Assembly: GCA_016839845.1 (NCBI GenBank)
Contig: JAEOTL010000546.1
Coordinates: 1 to 29,998 of the forward strand
Origin: Promethearchaeota archaeon
Lineage (GTDB): Archaea; Asgardarchaeota; Lokiarchaeia; Sigynarchaeales; SOKP01
Direction: 5' to 3'
Length of the DNA: 29,998 bases
The translations under genes and the position numbers were made by a program. Positions 1 through 8,444 of the stretch are shown in pieces. Below the pieces are notes generated by a model, which saw only the letters and a list, made by a program, of their open reading frames with translations, had not been told where the DNA came from and did not search any database. How positions within the stretch are numbered: the stretch's first letter is position 1; each line of letters opens with the position of its first letter.

Positions 1-2
1 AG

Positions 3-605
3 GGTGGTATTTCAAGAGCAGTTTTTGATATAAGTCTTTTGTATGAAGCATTTGGTATGGATTTAATTATTATTGAAACTGTAGGTGTGGGCCAAGCTGA
101 GTTTGATATCTACAATCTAGTGTATTCCGTTGTTGTTGTCCTTGTTCCCGGATATGGAGATGCTATACAAATGCAAAAAGCAGGGATTATTGAGATTGGA
201 GATATGTACAATATTAACAAAAAAGATTTAGGAGGAGAGGATATCGCAGTACAAATAGAAATGATGCTTGATGATTCAACATTTCAAAGTGGATGGAGAC
301 CTCCTGTATCCATGACTGACGCTATAAATGGGGAAGGTATAGAGGAACTTGTTCAAAACATAATGGATCACAAGGAACATATTGAGCTCTCAGGAACTAT
401 TGACGAAAAAAAGAAGAATCGCTTTAAATACAAGATTAGAGAACTTATTTATACGAAACTTGATAAAATCATCTCAGAGAGTTTTCTCAATGAAAAAGAG
501 ATAAATGAAATTATCTCACATGCCCTAGATGATGGCAAATTCAAGATTTATCGTACTATTCATGATAAATTTGAAGCAGTAAATTTTGAAATCAAGCAAA
601 AATAA
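3..605 (+). CDS. MeaB/ArgK-type P-loop GTPase (5' end cut by window edge)
   Basis: This is the C-terminal 200 residues of a G3E-type GTPase of the MeaB/ArgK/MMAA family. These proteins protect and load adenosylcobalamin-dependent acyl-CoA mutases. The frame is open to the left edge, and the sequence before the first possible start codon (TTG at 39) still matches the family, so the true start lies outside the window. Visible motifs are the family segment ETVGVGQAE (switch region), a VVVLVPGYGD strand, and NKKD, the guanine-specificity motif. The family is usually about 320 residues, so roughly 120, including the P-loop, are missing. The C-terminal tail is helical, as in MeaB dimerisation arms. 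No mutase or B12-binding gene follows, so its partner is probably upstream. Family call is secure; the specific partner is not. Confidence 0.88.
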   Translation, partial: GGISRAVFDISLLYEAFGMDLIIIETVGVGQAEFDIYNLVYSVVVVLVPGYGDAIQMQKAGIIEIGDMYNINKKDLGGEDIAVQIEMMLDDSTFQSGWRPPVSMTDAINGEGIEELVQNIMDHKEHIELSGTIDEKKKNRFKYKIRELIYTKLDKIISESFLNEKEINEIISHALDDGKFKIYRTIHDKFEAVNFEIKQK

Positions 606-675
606 ATCAGATAAATATCCGATTCTCAATTTTGTTTTCCAAAGATTAAAGTTTTTTGAAAAATTGTAAATATTT

Positions 676-1482
676 ATGCCAGTAATAGGGATAGATTACG
701 AAAAATGTAATGACTGTCAGATTTGCCAAAATGCTTGCTGGAGATACTTTAGACGTGATCCTGAACTGAAAAGAATGGTTTTTGATGATCCTAATCATTA
801 CTGTGATTCTTGTGGACGATGTATAGCAAGGTGTAAATCAGACGCAATTTTATATGAAAACCTAGGAGAATTCTTGACTTATGAAGAAGTTCAAGATCCT
901 AGTAAACTAATCTCATATAAGACTTTACATAAATTTATGAGTGCTAAGCGGTCCATTAGAGGGTATAAAAAGAAAAAAGTTCCACGTGAAATACTTCAAA
1001 AAGTTCTGGATTCTATGAAGTATGCGCCAACAGGAGGAAACATCCGGACTCTACGTTGTAAAATAATTTCAGATGAGGAAAAAATCAAAACTTTATCTGG
1101 ACTAATTATGGATGGAATAATCGCCACAAATAATCTGACATATAAAGAGAGATTTATAGAAGCAAAGAAAAATGGCGTGGATACCATATTTTTTGATGCT
1201 CCCCATGTTTTTATTATATACTCAAATAATCCCGGTGATTCGACGAATTCTACAATTGCAATTACTTATGGTATGTTTAGTGCTCAGTCTTTAGGGCTTG
1301 GATCTTGCTGGATAGGATTAGCTCACGGAGTTTTATCAGCAAGCAAAGAAATAAGAGAAAAGGTTGCGGGGATTCGAGGTCATATTTGGGGTGTTTTTAT
1401 TTTAGGATATCCAACTCAAACATATTATCGAGTACCACCACGTCCCGATATAAAAACTAAAGGATTAGATGAATTAGAATAA
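676..1482 (+). CDS. Ferredoxin-nitroreductase fusion protein
   Basis: 268 residues. The N-terminal domain is a 2[4Fe-4S] ferredoxin with two CxxCxxCxxxC motifs (C11, C14, C17, C21 and C43, C46, C49, C53). From about residue 85 the protein is an FMN-dependent nitroreductase. KRSIRGY at 91-97 is the usual FMN-phosphate-binding segment, PTGGN at 118-122 is typical of the family, and SLGLGSCWIG lies near the C-terminus. Fusions of this kind are common in anaerobes, where the clusters probably feed low-potential electrons to the flavin. The substrate cannot be read from sequence. The start at 676 puts the first cysteine ten residues in, as in stand-alone ferredoxins, and no Shine-Dalgarno site is visible. 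The gene is on the same strand as its neighbours but separated from the GTPase gene by about 70 nt. Confidence 0.9.
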   Translation: MPVIGIDYEKCNDCQICQNACWRYFRRDPELKRMVFDDPNHYCDSCGRCIARCKSDAILYENLGEFLTYEEVQDPSKLISYKTLHKFMSAKRSIRGYKKKKVPREILQKVLDSMKYAPTGGNIRTLRCKIISDEEKIKTLSGLIMDGIIATNNLTYKERFIEAKKNGVDTIFFDAPHVFIIYSNNPGDSTNSTIAITYGMFSAQSLGLGSCWIGLAHGVLSASKEIREKVAGIRGHIWGVFILGYPTQTYYRVPPRPDIKTKGLDELE

Positions 1483-1518
1483 CTCTAATTATCCGACCTT
1501 TAATAAGGAAGAAGTACC

Positions 1519-1878
1519 ATGGTCGAATTCTGCCCTGAATGTGGAAATATGTTAAGGAAAAAGGCATGTAGATGTGGTTATACTCAGTATGAGACTACCA
1601 CAACAAAAATTCCTTTACTCCAACTTTGGAATCCACCTCCTCCTAATATTATTTACTGCAAACTGACTGCTACACCATACGAAACACTAAGATCAATGCT
1701 AAAAAAGGGAAATTATCCTGCAAAATTGAAGGAGGTTAAAGAAAAACTTAAAAAAAGGCTTTATTCCTGTCTAGATTGTGTGTATTATGATGAGACGTTA
1801 TTACTTTGCAAATTTAAAAATAAATATATATCTAAAGATTCTATATGTAAGACTTTTGAACCTTTTGAGAATATTTAG
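1519..1878 (+). CDS. Small double zinc-ribbon protein, function unknown
   Basis: 119 residues with two cysteine clusters. The N-terminus begins FCPECGNML and continues to CRCGY (C5, C8, C17, C19), a short zinc ribbon like the start of RpoM/TFS-type proteins. The second cluster, near the C-terminus, is C84, C87, C97, C110 in a CLDCVYYD...CKF...CKTFEP pattern that recurs in archaeal proteins of unknown role. Between them is a proline-rich stretch and a basic helix (about 55-81). There is no catalytic domain, so binding of nucleic acid or protein is the most that can be suggested. AAGGA about 10 nt before the ATG may serve as a weak ribosome binding site. The gene follows the nitroreductase gene by 36 nt, so co-transcription is likely. 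Confidence 0.75.
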   Translation: MVEFCPECGNMLRKKACRCGYTQYETTTTKIPLLQLWNPPPPNIIYCKLTATPYETLRSMLKKGNYPAKLKEVKEKLKKRLYSCLDCVYYDETLLLCKFKNKYISKDSICKTFEPFENI

Positions 1879-2052
1879 TGCTCTCAAGAATCTACATTAT
1901 TTATTGTTAGAGAAGTGCACCTTAAACCTTTATAAACTAAATCAACTCTCATTTTTTGAACCACAACTAACTTACAAAGGTGATTCTCTATTAAGTTTGA
2001 TAAAACAAAATTCAAGTTTCATATTTGGTCAATTTCTACTAATATCTCGTCT

Positions 2053-2583
2053 GTGTTAATTCCAATCTTTCAATATGTTCCCTGTACTGCTATATGGTTT
2101 GGGATAATGAGTGTGCCATTTTTCGCATATTTAGGGTTTTTCTTTCAGAATCCTAGAATTGCGTTGTATGATTTTCGATTTATTTATCGAAGATTTGAAT
2201 TCTATATTGTACTACTTGGATTAGGCCTATATATCTACTCATTAATATATCAAATAACTCACAGAAAGCAATTAATTCGAAAGGGACCATATAGATTTGT
2301 AAGGCATCCTCAGTATGTTGCAATAATTATAATGACTTTTGGTATGACGTTAATTGCTTTTCAAACAAGTCCCATATTCAATTTTAATATAGGAAATCTG
2401 AATGGATACACAGTTCTTCTATATATTTGGATTGGTGAAGTAATAGCTTATATTATCTTAGGGAAAATTGAAGAACTAGCCTTAAAAGCGAGATACACTG
2501 ACGAATTTATCGAATATTCTAGTAAAGTATCTTTTATGATTCCCTTTTTAAAATTAAAAAGAAATAAAATTGAAAGAGTATAA
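2053..2583 (+). CDS. Isoprenylcysteine/phospholipid methyltransferase-like membrane protein
   Basis: 176 residues, hydrophobic, with about four predicted membrane segments. GPYRFVRHPQY at 78-88 is the hallmark of the PEMT/ICMT superfamily of membrane SAM-dependent methyltransferases, and the later EELALKARYTDEFIEY segment matches the second conserved block that closes the active site. The acceptor (isoprenylcysteine, phospholipid or other) is not indicated. The start is uncertain. GTG at 2053 is the first usable codon, and the frame is open back to a stop at 1981-1983 without any ATG. An internal ATG at 2107 would remove part of the first membrane segment. The next gene begins 28 nt downstream. 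Confidence 0.78.
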   Translation: MLIPIFQYVPCTAIWFGIMSVPFFAYLGFFFQNPRIALYDFRFIYRRFEFYIVLLGLGLYIYSLIYQITHRKQLIRKGPYRFVRHPQYVAIIIMTFGMTLIAFQTSPIFNFNIGNLNGYTVLLYIWIGEVIAYIILGKIEELALKARYTDEFIEYSSKVSFMIPFLKLKRNKIERV

Positions 2584-2611
2584 ATTATATTAGAAAAAAG
2601 CGGAGCATCCT

Positions 2612-3316
2612 ATGAAAGCTGAAAAACTTAAAATCTCTTTTTTTTTAAGATTTATCTTATTTATTTCTTCTCTAATATTATTATCAGCTATTCTCGCTCT
2701 TATCATATCCTTTGAGATTCCAGTTTTTGACCCTGAATTTGTCGCTTTAAAATATCTCCTTACTTCCCTTCTAATTCCCACCCTCATTATTATAAGTATC
2801 TTTGGCGCTCTTACTGTAAAGGAATATAGAAGCTACTTTGCGAGAAGGATTTATATTCAAGAGGGTAGATCTTACTTAACTCTTATAGATGTGTTTGAAA
2901 ATGAAAGCCGCTTAAAAATTTTAAAACAAATTCTCAATAATCCCGGAATACATCATAATGAATTGTTGCGTAATTGCGATTTGCAAAAGGGACAGCTCCA
3001 ATGGCATCTCGATGTTTTATTAAAATATAAAATCATAAAAAAAGAGAAGTTTGGACAATATACAATCTATTTACCGGTTACGTCTTCCTTAGAAAAACAT
3101 GACTATTTGGAGACTCCAATTATTAAATCAAAAACTACTTCGGAAATCTTCACAATTATTAAAGAAAATCCAGGAATTAACTCTGCTGAAATTGCTAGGA
3201 TCCTCAACCTCTCGCGCAGTACAATAAAATATCATATTGATAAATTAACAAAGGAAAAACTAGTAACAACAATCAGAAAAGGTCGTAAAATGGAGTTACA
3301 TCCAAATCTAAATTAA
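2612..3316 (+). CDS. Membrane-anchored regulator with two winged-helix domains
   Basis: 234 residues. Two hydrophobic helices (about 10-33 and 48-70) are followed by a short basic linker and two winged helix-turn-helix domains. The first (about 95-155) has the ENESRLKILKQIL...GIHHNELLRNCDLQKGQLQWHLD pattern in broken form. The second (about 175-231) is INSAEIARILNLSRSTIKYHID with a following basic wing. The helix-turn-helix segments resemble ArsR/MarR-type domains common in archaea. With both DNA-binding domains at the C-terminus, the protein should sit on the cytoplasmic face of the membrane. No sensor domain is visible outside the membrane beyond a loop of about 14 residues. GGAG at 2602-2605, 6 nt before the ATG, supports the start. 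It lies just upstream of the dehydratase operon and may regulate it (inference). Confidence 0.82.
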   Translation: MKAEKLKISFFLRFILFISSLILLSAILALIISFEIPVFDPEFVALKYLLTSLLIPTLIIISIFGALTVKEYRSYFARRIYIQEGRSYLTLIDVFENESRLKILKQILNNPGIHHNELLRNCDLQKGQLQWHLDVLLKYKIIKKEKFGQYTIYLPVTSSLEKHDYLETPIIKSKTTSEIFTIIKENPGINSAEIARILNLSRSTIKYHIDKLTKEKLVTTIRKGRKMELHPNLN

Positions 3317-3432
3317 ATGAGAATTACAAATTAATCTTAATTCTAAAAAATTCTAATATAGATTTAATATTAACTTATTTTAATTAATTATAAGCAATTT
3401 GTTAAATATCTTTTAATTAAGAGGATTTTGAG

Positions 3433-5103
3433 ATGAATGATAACGATTTCGATTTAAAAATTAGGAGTAAAAGCCTATTTGATGGAATTAACAAAACTCC
3501 ATTTAGATATGGTAAAATAGAATTGTTGAAGGCATTGGGTTTAAATGATGATGATATTGATAATAAACCCTTTATCGGAGTAGTCAATACATGGAACGAG
3601 CTCAATCCAGGTCATAAACATTTAAAAACTCTTGCTGAAGCGGTTAAATATGGAATCATTGAAGCTGGAGGTGTACCTTTCGAATTTTGCACTATTGGGG
3701 CATGTGATGGAATCGCTATGGGAAATGTTGGGATGCGTTCCATTTTACCTCATAGAGAGGTAATCGTAGATTCTATTGAACTAATGGTTGAAGCTCATCG
3801 ATTAGATGCCATGGTCACTTTATCTACCTGTGATAAAATTAATCCTGCAATGCTAATGGCGGCGATTCGATTAGATATTCCTACAATTTGCGTTCCCGGT
3901 GGATCGAATTTATACCAAGTAAGGTTCATGCCAGGTTATAAGGGTATAGCAACAGACATTTATGATGATTATACTCATATGTTCGGGTGCATTACGTGTG
4001 CGACATACGGTGCTTGTGAGGCTATGGGGACTGCAAATACTACTCAATGTTTAATGGAATCATTTGGAATGACATTACCGAATGCTGGCACGATTCCTGC
4101 AATGACACAGATGAAATACATGGTTGCTAAGAACTCGGGTAAAAGAATAATTGAATTATTGAAGAATAAAATAACTCCTTCAAAAATTATGACAAAAAAA
4201 TCTTTAGAAAATACAATTATTGTTGATTTAGCCATTGGAGGCTCAACTAACTCAACACTTCATCTCCCTGCAATCGCCCATGAAATGGGAATTGATTTCG
4301 ATTTAGAAATATTTAATGAATACAACAAAAAAATACCAACTATCGTAAACGTAGCTCCTTCAGGGGATTATGGAACTCCCGATTTATTTATTGCTGGTGG
4401 AATCCCCGCAGTATTAAGTCGTTTAAAAGATTATCTTCATTTGGATTGTTTAACCGTTTCAGGGGAAACAATTGGTGAAATCATTAAGAAGGCAAAAATA
4501 CTAGACGAAAATATTATTAAACCTCTGAATGATCCCCTCTTTCCCGAGGGCGGAACTGTAGTGTTAAAAGGTACACTAGCGCCGGATGGTGCTGTCGTCA
4601 AACAATCAGCTATTAAAAATAAAGAGATGCTACAATTCGAAGGACCAGCAATATGTTTTAACTCGGAACAAGAAGTAACTGATGCGTTAACTTCAAATCA
4701 AATTCAAAATAATTCAGTAATAATAGTTCGATATGAAGGCCCAAAAGGAGGTCCGGGCATGCCCGAGTTACTGGCCGTTACGATGACTTTAGTAGGGAAA
4801 CGGGATTTAGATAAAGTTGCCCTCATAACTGATGGACGTTTTTCAGGATATACATCTGGACCGTGTATTGGTCATGTAAGTCCAGAAGCTTATGTCGGTG
4901 GACCGATTGCGGCTGTAAGAAATGGTGATATCATCAAAATAGATATTCCTAACAGAATTCTTGATGTAAATATCTCGAAGGAAGAATTGCAAGGACGTTT
5001 AAGTAAATGGGAACCTATAGAGAAAGAAATTAAAAGTAAAGCACTTTTAAAATACCGGAGTCTTGTATCCTCTGCTGCTAAAGGAGCAGTTTTCAAGTAT
5101 TGA
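3433..5103 (+). CDS. IlvD/Edd-family dehydratase (dihydroxy-acid or sugar-acid dehydratase)
   Basis: 556 residues, the full length for this iron-sulfur dehydratase family. These enzymes remove water from dihydroxy acids (branched-chain amino acid synthesis) or from aldonic acids (sugar breakdown). Conserved features are GACDGIAMG at 89-97, STCDKINPAMLMAA at 131-144, GACEAMGTANT at 193-203, and DGRFSGYTSG near the C-terminus. C133 and C195 align with two of the three cluster cysteines. The third, found as PCN in [2Fe-2S] members, is PGH here (P59-H61), as in E. coli IlvD. GAGG at 3421-3424 supports the start. A UroD-fold gene and a GH36-like glycosidase follow on the same strand with short gaps, which favours a sugar-acid substrate over isoleucine/valine synthesis. 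No other ilv gene is nearby. Family certain, substrate open. Confidence 0.87.
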   Translation: MNDNDFDLKIRSKSLFDGINKTPFRYGKIELLKALGLNDDDIDNKPFIGVVNTWNELNPGHKHLKTLAEAVKYGIIEAGGVPFEFCTIGACDGIAMGNVGMRSILPHREVIVDSIELMVEAHRLDAMVTLSTCDKINPAMLMAAIRLDIPTICVPGGSNLYQVRFMPGYKGIATDIYDDYTHMFGCITCATYGACEAMGTANTTQCLMESFGMTLPNAGTIPAMTQMKYMVAKNSGKRIIELLKNKITPSKIMTKKSLENTIIVDLAIGGSTNSTLHLPAIAHEMGIDFDLEIFNEYNKKIPTIVNVAPSGDYGTPDLFIAGGIPAVLSRLKDYLHLDCLTVSGETIGEIIKKAKILDENIIKPLNDPLFPEGGTVVLKGTLAPDGAVVKQSAIKNKEMLQFEGPAICFNSEQEVTDALTSNQIQNNSVIIVRYEGPKGGPGMPELLAVTMTLVGKRDLDKVALITDGRFSGYTSGPCIGHVSPEAYVGGPIAAVRNGDIIKIDIPNRILDVNISKEELQGRLSKWEPIEKEIKSKALLKYRSLVSSAAKGAVFKY

Positions 5104-5146
5104 ATTTAAATGCATCGTAATTACTATTTGAGTTATTGCAAAGATT

Positions 5147-6280
5147 ATGAATTCACATGAACGAGTAATTAGAACCCTAAATCATGAAGAACCCGATCGT
5201 ATTCCACTTTTTTGCCAAGCAATAATGCCTGAATTTAAAAACCGAGTTTTGAATCATTGGGGTAAAGAATATAACAGAGAAAGGAGATTTACTTTATATT
5301 ACCGAGATTTCAATATCGAAAAAAAACTAGGATTTGATATGTCATGGGGATATGAAGGATTTCCAATGATACTACCTTCAGATGTTTCAAAAGAAAATCC
5401 GCTCCCCAAATTAGAAGATTATGATAAATATGTTGATATAGATGGAAGACTTTTCTTAAAGGATCTCATGAGGGATTCTAATGATGCATGGTACTTAGAA
5501 AACTATATCAAAACGGAAGAAGAAGCTGATTTTTTCTATGAAACATACTATGGGGCTGAATGGGAAGAAAATTTGGATTTAGTCCCAACAATTAATAAAA
5601 AATTAAGGAAGTTCTCAACTGATGAATTTGTGCCTTGTTCTCATCTCAGCCCGATATTGGAACCAATGTGGGGGGGATTAGGTTTTGCACTGTTCACAAA
5701 ATTGTTGAGAAAAAAAAAAGCGAAACTCAAACATTTTATCGATTTAAGGACAAAAATAGCCGTCGCAGGAGCCAAGATATTAGCAGAAACCGATTTTGAT
5801 GTATTCTTTTTATGCGATGACACAGCTTTTAAAAATAGGACAATGGTCAATCCAAAAGTTCATCGAGAACTAATTGTTCCTGCCTATAAGAAGATACTCC
5901 ATGAGATCAAAAAAGCAGGAAAATATACGCTTTTTCATTCTGATGGCTTTACAGAACCCTACTTCGAGGGATTAATTGAGGCGGGTTTTAACGGAGTTGA
6001 ATCTTTAGAACCCATGGCGGGAATGAATCTAAAACATCTCAAGGAAACTTATGGAGATAAGTTATGTTTAATTGGAAACATAGATGTATCACAGGTGTTA
6101 CCCTTTGGGTCTAACAATGATGTTGAGATGGCTGTTAAACAATGCATAAAAGATGCAGGAGAGGGAGGGGGTTATATTTTAAGTCCTTGCACAGATCTTA
6201 CAAATGCATGCAAATTAGATAATGTATTTACAATGATATCAGCTACTAAAAAATATGGAAAATATCCTTTGAAATTATAA
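5147..6280 (+). CDS. UroD/MtaA-fold methyltransferase-like protein, HxD variant
   Basis: 377 residues of the uroporphyrinogen decarboxylase fold, in the branch that includes the corrinoid:thiol methyltransferases MtaA, MtbA and CmuA. It begins with the usual ERVIRTLNHEEPDRIP and has LCDDTAFKNRTMVNPKVHRE in the middle. Where MtaA-type enzymes have the zinc motif HxC, this protein reads HSDG (H264, D266). A cysteine, C348 in SPCTDL, sits next to the third ligand position. The protein is too dissimilar at the N-terminus to be a heme-pathway UroD, and no porphyrin genes are nearby. It lies 43 nt after the dehydratase gene and 25 nt before the glycosidase gene, so the three are probably one operon. 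A methyl-transfer or lyase role on a sugar-derived compound is possible but not shown. Confidence 0.82.
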   Translation: MNSHERVIRTLNHEEPDRIPLFCQAIMPEFKNRVLNHWGKEYNRERRFTLYYRDFNIEKKLGFDMSWGYEGFPMILPSDVSKENPLPKLEDYDKYVDIDGRLFLKDLMRDSNDAWYLENYIKTEEEADFFYETYYGAEWEENLDLVPTINKKLRKFSTDEFVPCSHLSPILEPMWGGLGFALFTKLLRKKKAKLKHFIDLRTKIAVAGAKILAETDFDVFFLCDDTAFKNRTMVNPKVHRELIVPAYKKILHEIKKAGKYTLFHSDGFTEPYFEGLIEAGFNGVESLEPMAGMNLKHLKETYGDKLCLIGNIDVSQVLPFGSNNDVEMAVKQCIKDAGEGGGYILSPCTDLTNACKLDNVFTMISATKKYGKYPLKL

Positions 6281-6305
6281 TTAAAAGTTGTGAATAAGCA
6301 TAGAG

Positions 6306-8441
6306 ATGAGAAGTAGTCATATAATTTTAGAAAACAAATATTGGGAGCTATGTATCCACGACACTGGGAATAACAATTTCATTTATAAACTGACAGATAA
6401 AATACATAGTAAAATCTATTCGGATCAAGATTATCACTATGGTATTCTTACATCGAGAAGACGAGGTTCACGCTTTTCCTACCTACCTTATTTGGGGGCA
6501 GAAACCAATGCTAGACGATTAGAATCAAGAAAAATATTCAAAGAAAACACCGAATCTCTTGTGATAGAAGGGAAATTCCAGGAAATAGACCTCCACATTA
6601 GACATGAGTTTAAATTAGAAAAAGAAAGTAGATGGATTAAAGAAAATATTACCTTTATTAACTCAAGCAAGAAAAAAATTCGATTAGGTTATATTAATCT
6701 CGGATTTAAAAAACTATTTTTTACCCAAAAATTAGGTTGGATAGATAATCTCGACGAAATGATTTTAACTTCGATACCCTCTCGAAGATTTTTTGGGTAC
6801 GAAGGAGATAGAAAAAAAGATTTCTTTACCCCTGCAGATATCTTATATAATGCATGGATCTCCGATGAGGCGGAAATGCCCGGATATTGTGCTGAAGGTT
6901 GGCTATGGAGCAATTCCAAAAACGGAATAATAATTTGTAAGTATAACCCTTCTCAAATTGAATTTTCTCGATTCTCAAGAATCGCAACTAAATTACCAGG
7001 ACGGGGTGCCGAAGATTCTTCAATAATTTTTGGCGGAGTTACTCTCTGTGAGGGTAATCCCGAAGGTGCAACAATATTAAATCCCGAGCAGAGTTACAAT
7101 TTTGGGATATCCAAGTATGCATCTTTTGAAGGAGATTATAAAGAAGGATATTATATTTACCGTAGCCATCTTGAAAAAAAGGGCCATAAATTCAATGCGG
7201 GGTACGATCCACCTTTACATTGGAATGAGCTTTACAATTTAGGTTGGGCAGCAGAAAAAATAGGGTTCTTCGTTTCTGATGCAGAATTTAAGCCCTACAC
7301 ATTGGAAGATTTATATGATGAAGCAGTTTTGGCAAAAGATATCGGTGCTGAAAGTCTATATCTGGATCCAGGATGGAATACTGCCCTTGGGTCGGAAATA
7401 TGGAATAATGAGCGTTTTGGAAGCTTAAAAGATTTTTCTAAAACCATTCATGAAAAATTCGGTTTAAAACTTGCATTACATCTCATGATGAATTTTGAAG
7501 GTGAGAATGAGCCAGACGAATTTTATCTCAGATCTAGAAAAGGAGTTAAAGTGGTAGCTGATCCTTATCTTGGGCTTTTTAGTGTTTGTGCAAATGATCA
7601 TTGGGTCAAGGAAAAAACAAGAAGATTACTACAATTAGCAAAAAATGACATTGACTTCTTTATGTTTGATTTTACTGATTTCTCAACATTCATGGTGGAT
7701 GATATTGGGTGCTTTAATAAGGAACACGGGCATGAAATCCCGATGAACCGTCAGACGCATGCAGAGAATATTTTCAAGGTCATTCAAAATGTAAAAAAGG
7801 AATATCCACAGATTCTCATAGAAGCTCACAACCGAGGTGTGAACCATCAACTTTATTATCAGCACAGTCTCCCCCACAGTTTTGATGAAAATTGGGGTTT
7901 TGAATGCATGTGGAACCCTATGACAGATTTATTATCAGGACGGGCAACACAATTATTTGAATATAATTTAGCTTACTCAATTCCTTTATATTTACATATT
8001 AATGAAAACAGTGACAATGAAAAGATGCTGCAATTCTGGTGGTACGCTTCCCTTGTAAGACATCTAGGGATTGGGGGATTAAGAGATAAAAATAGTCCAA
8101 AATATAAAGCATTAAAGAAAGCAATTGTTCTTTATAAAAAAATAAAGCCCTTGTTGACCCGGGGGACTTTTTATGGGATTAATTATAATGTTCACCTCCA
8201 CGTGAATGATAATAATAATACAGGAGTTATCATTGCATATAATTTGACAAGCCGGTCAAAAAAAGTTGAGATAGAACTTGATAAATCAAAATATAATCTT
8301 GAGTTTTCCCTTGCTGAATTATATAACGGAGCTAATTCAAAGCTATCTGAGGTGAAAGTAGCTCAAAATTCAAATAATCTTTTTAGAATAGATGTTGAAA
8401 TACCCCCTTTATCCCCAATTATCGTTATTCTTAAAGAATAA
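6306..8441 (+). CDS. GH36-like alpha-galactosidase family glycoside hydrolase
   Basis: 711 residues, the usual length for GH36. The order fits the family: an N-terminal beta-sandwich (about 1-290), a TIM barrel (about 310-600) and a C-terminal beta domain. LDPGW at 353-357 corresponds to the clan GH-D signature after the second barrel strand. FMFDFTDF at 452-459 matches the nucleophile strand, with D455 as the probable nucleophile. FDENWG at 526-531 is the probable acid/base region (D527). There is no signal peptide, so the enzyme should act inside the cell on imported glycosides. It is the last gene of a dehydratase-UroD-glycosidase operon and converges on the next gene with only 3 nt between the stops. 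Linkage specificity (alpha-galactose or another alpha-glycoside) cannot be told. Residue assignments come from motif alignment by eye. Confidence 0.8.
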   Translation: MRSSHIILENKYWELCIHDTGNNNFIYKLTDKIHSKIYSDQDYHYGILTSRRRGSRFSYLPYLGAETNARRLESRKIFKENTESLVIEGKFQEIDLHIRHEFKLEKESRWIKENITFINSSKKKIRLGYINLGFKKLFFTQKLGWIDNLDEMILTSIPSRRFFGYEGDRKKDFFTPADILYNAWISDEAEMPGYCAEGWLWSNSKNGIIICKYNPSQIEFSRFSRIATKLPGRGAEDSSIIFGGVTLCEGNPEGATILNPEQSYNFGISKYASFEGDYKEGYYIYRSHLEKKGHKFNAGYDPPLHWNELYNLGWAAEKIGFFVSDAEFKPYTLEDLYDEAVLAKDIGAESLYLDPGWNTALGSEIWNNERFGSLKDFSKTIHEKFGLKLALHLMMNFEGENEPDEFYLRSRKGVKVVADPYLGLFSVCANDHWVKEKTRRLLQLAKNDIDFFMFDFTDFSTFMVDDIGCFNKEHGHEIPMNRQTHAENIFKVIQNVKKEYPQILIEAHNRGVNHQLYYQHSLPHSFDENWGFECMWNPMTDLLSGRATQLFEYNLAYSIPLYLHINENSDNEKMLQFWWYASLVRHLGIGGLRDKNSPKYKALKKAIVLYKKIKPLLTRGTFYGINYNVHLHVNDNNNTGVIIAYNLTSRSKKVEIELDKSKYNLEFSLAELYNGANSKLSEVKVAQNSNNLFRIDVEIPPLSPIIVILKE

Positions 8442-8444
8442 CTT

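Noticed and set aside
1778..2059. Open frame of 93 codons overlapping the zinc-ribbon gene end
   Set aside because: Composition is leucine- and serine-rich without domain features, it overlaps a cysteine-patterned gene in another frame, and it has no ribosome binding site.
3433..5103. Branched-chain amino acid IlvD as the firm assignment
   Set aside because: No ilvB, ilvC, ilvE or leu gene is in the window, while glycosidase and UroD genes are in the same operon. Kept as family-level only.
5147..6280. Heme-pathway uroporphyrinogen decarboxylase (HemE)
   Set aside because: No hem genes are nearby, the N-terminal substrate-binding pattern of HemE is missing, and the HxD/HxC motif region places it with the MtaA-like branch.
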